NCBI GenBank assembly: GCA_040381935.1
Contig: JBEIGJ010000120.1
Span: forward strand, 1-6,233
Direction of reading: 5' to 3'
Source: Casp-actino8 sp040381935
GTDB lineage: Bacteria; Actinomycetota; Acidimicrobiia; Acidimicrobiales; Ilumatobacteraceae
DNA length: 6,233 bases
Shown here: one piece after another, positions 5,393-6,233 of the stretch
Numbering within the stretch: position 1 is the first letter of the stretch
Layout of the letters: each line of letters starts with the position of its first letter
Translations under genes and position numbers: made by a program
Notes under the pieces: model-generated
What the model was told of the DNA's origin: nothing
The model's input: only the letters and a program-made list of their open reading frames with translations
The model's database searches: none

Positions 5393-6103
5393 TTACTCTT
5401 CTTTGGCAGTACGAGCCTTGGCGATACCAAGGATCATCAAGCCGTACAGAGCCTTAGCGGTGATGTCAGCAACGGTGTAGCCAACCTGACGCAGCACTTC
5501 CAAAGTCTCCGACGTGTCGTCGATAACCGGGAAGAGGTACGCAATCGGGTACACACACCAGGTCACCAACAAAACGATGGTGGCCTTCTTGATAGCCGAC
5601 GACACTTCGCCGGACTCGCGCTTCGATGCTTCCTGCAGCTGTCCGTACAACACCCACAAGATGTACACGAACGGGATCATGGCAAGGATCCACCAGATCC
5701 ACTTGGTGCCTTCGTCGGTCGATACTTCACCCGGGTAGCCGAGGGCGATCATCAGAACCGTTGCGGGAACGAGTTTCCACATCAAGCTCTTGCGGACCGC
5801 AGCAGCCACACCAAGGACGATGAGCAGTTCGATCACCAACAGCGGAACGGTGATCAACCAGTCCGCATAGCGATATCCCTCGTTCATCTCGCCATCAGCA
5901 AAGCCCGACCAAATTCGGAGATAGTGGTAACCAGCGATACCGACAACGACCGCCGAAACGGCGACGCCCGAGCGGTAGGCCTTTGAAACGCTGTTGATCT
6001 GTGTCAGGAAATAAACAAACGCACCCAGCATGACTGCGGTGCCGAACGACAGCGCGTTGTACACGAGGTCGTAATTATTCCCCGTCAGCATTACTTCATT
6101 CAT
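5393..6103 (-). CDS. Light-driven proton-pump rhodopsin (actinobacterial, proteorhodopsin/xanthorhodopsin-like)
   Basis: This type-1 rhodopsin is a seven-helix inner-membrane protein that should pump protons outward using all-trans retinal. With ATG 6103 it has 236 residues; helices lie at about 11-35, 46-65, 77-98, 106-127, 135-156, 173-193 and 207-228. Helix C reads RYADWLITVPLLVIEL, giving D81, T85 and E92, the DTE pattern of a proton pump with acceptor, threonine and carboxyl donor. L89 sits at the green/blue tuning position. Helix B H60 is a candidate partner of D81, and helix G has D213 and the retinal lysine K217 (DITAKALYG). I chose ATG 6103 for GGAGGT 4 nt upstream (6108-6113); ATG 6121 (6 residues longer, weaker GAGG) is the alternative. 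It appears monocistronic with its own terminator. No retinal or carotenoid synthesis gene is in the window, so the chromophore source cannot be judged here. Confidence 0.96.
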   Translation of the reverse strand: MNEVMLTGNNYDLVYNALSFGTAVMLGAFVYFLTQINSVSKAYRSGVAVSAVVVGIAGYHYLRIWSGFADGEMNEGYRYADWLITVPLLVIELLIVLGVAAAVRKSLMWKLVPATVLMIALGYPGEVSTDEGTKWIWWILAMIPFVYILWVLYGQLQEASKRESGEVSSAIKKATIVLLVTWCVYPIAYLFPVIDDTSETLEVLRQVGYTVADITAKALYGLMILGIAKARTAKEE

Positions 6104-6233
6104 ATGAACCTCCAAGTTCATCAAGATGACCTCAGGATCATTTCACCCGATGTCGACCAAACCTTACTGAGGCCCCACAATCCAACTAGGGATACAAGAC
6201 TGTTCATCTGCTCCGCTCGAGCCCGACCAAAAA

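Noticed and set aside
6125..6233. A promoter or partial gene to the right of the rhodopsin
   Set aside because: I see no open frame with family features, and no -35/-10 pair with acceptable spacing, so nothing can be claimed.

Overview
The window looks like a chromosomal segment of an aquatic actinomycete (Actinomycetota, perhaps Acidimicrobiia-like). This rests on four things: a DUF222/HNH '13E12-type' protein, a family very common in Actinobacteria; an actinobacterial-style proton-pump rhodopsin; an Mrp protein lacking the usual CxxC pair; and a regulatory gene that appears to be leaderless. Base composition is moderately GC-rich throughout and no gene looks foreign in codon use. The taxonomy is inference; there is no rRNA or tRNA to anchor it.

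Layout. Positions 1-321 (minus) hold nearly all of an ErpA/IscA-type iron-sulfur carrier cut by the window edge. A 137-bp divergent spacer with a perfect 8-bp inverted repeat separates it from mrp (459-1742, plus), an iron-sulfur carrier ATPase, so the left end is an iron-sulfur biogenesis locus. Next comes a compact two-gene plus-strand unit: a CstR-like persulfide-sensing repressor (1827-2096) and a three-domain CstB-like persulfide dioxygenase/rhodanese fusion (2118-3536). It is preceded by a palindromic CsoR-family operator sitting inside the promoter. The repressor would release this operator when reactive sulfur accumulates, and the fusion enzyme would oxidise and transfer the sulfane sulfur.

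The plus-strand unit faces a convergent DUF222-HNH nuclease-like gene (3688-4935, minus), with a 16/19-bp tandem-repeat tract between the stop codons. Upstream of the HNH gene is a 457-bp gene-free stretch (4936-5392). It holds a 14-bp inverted repeat, three copies of a 22-bp direct repeat at about 40-bp spacing, and the intrinsic terminator of the next gene. That gene (5393-6103, minus) is a seven-helix retinal protein with the D-T-E residues of a green-light proton pump. The last 130 bp (6104-6233) are its upstream region; apart from its ribosome binding site I see no convincing promoter there.

The most informative parts are the CstR/CstB reactive-sulfur module with its overlapping operator, promoter and leaderless start, and the two unexplained repeat tracts flanking the HNH gene. 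I found no CRISPR array, no RNA gene and no clear insertion sequence, and nothing that I can defend as a wholly new system.
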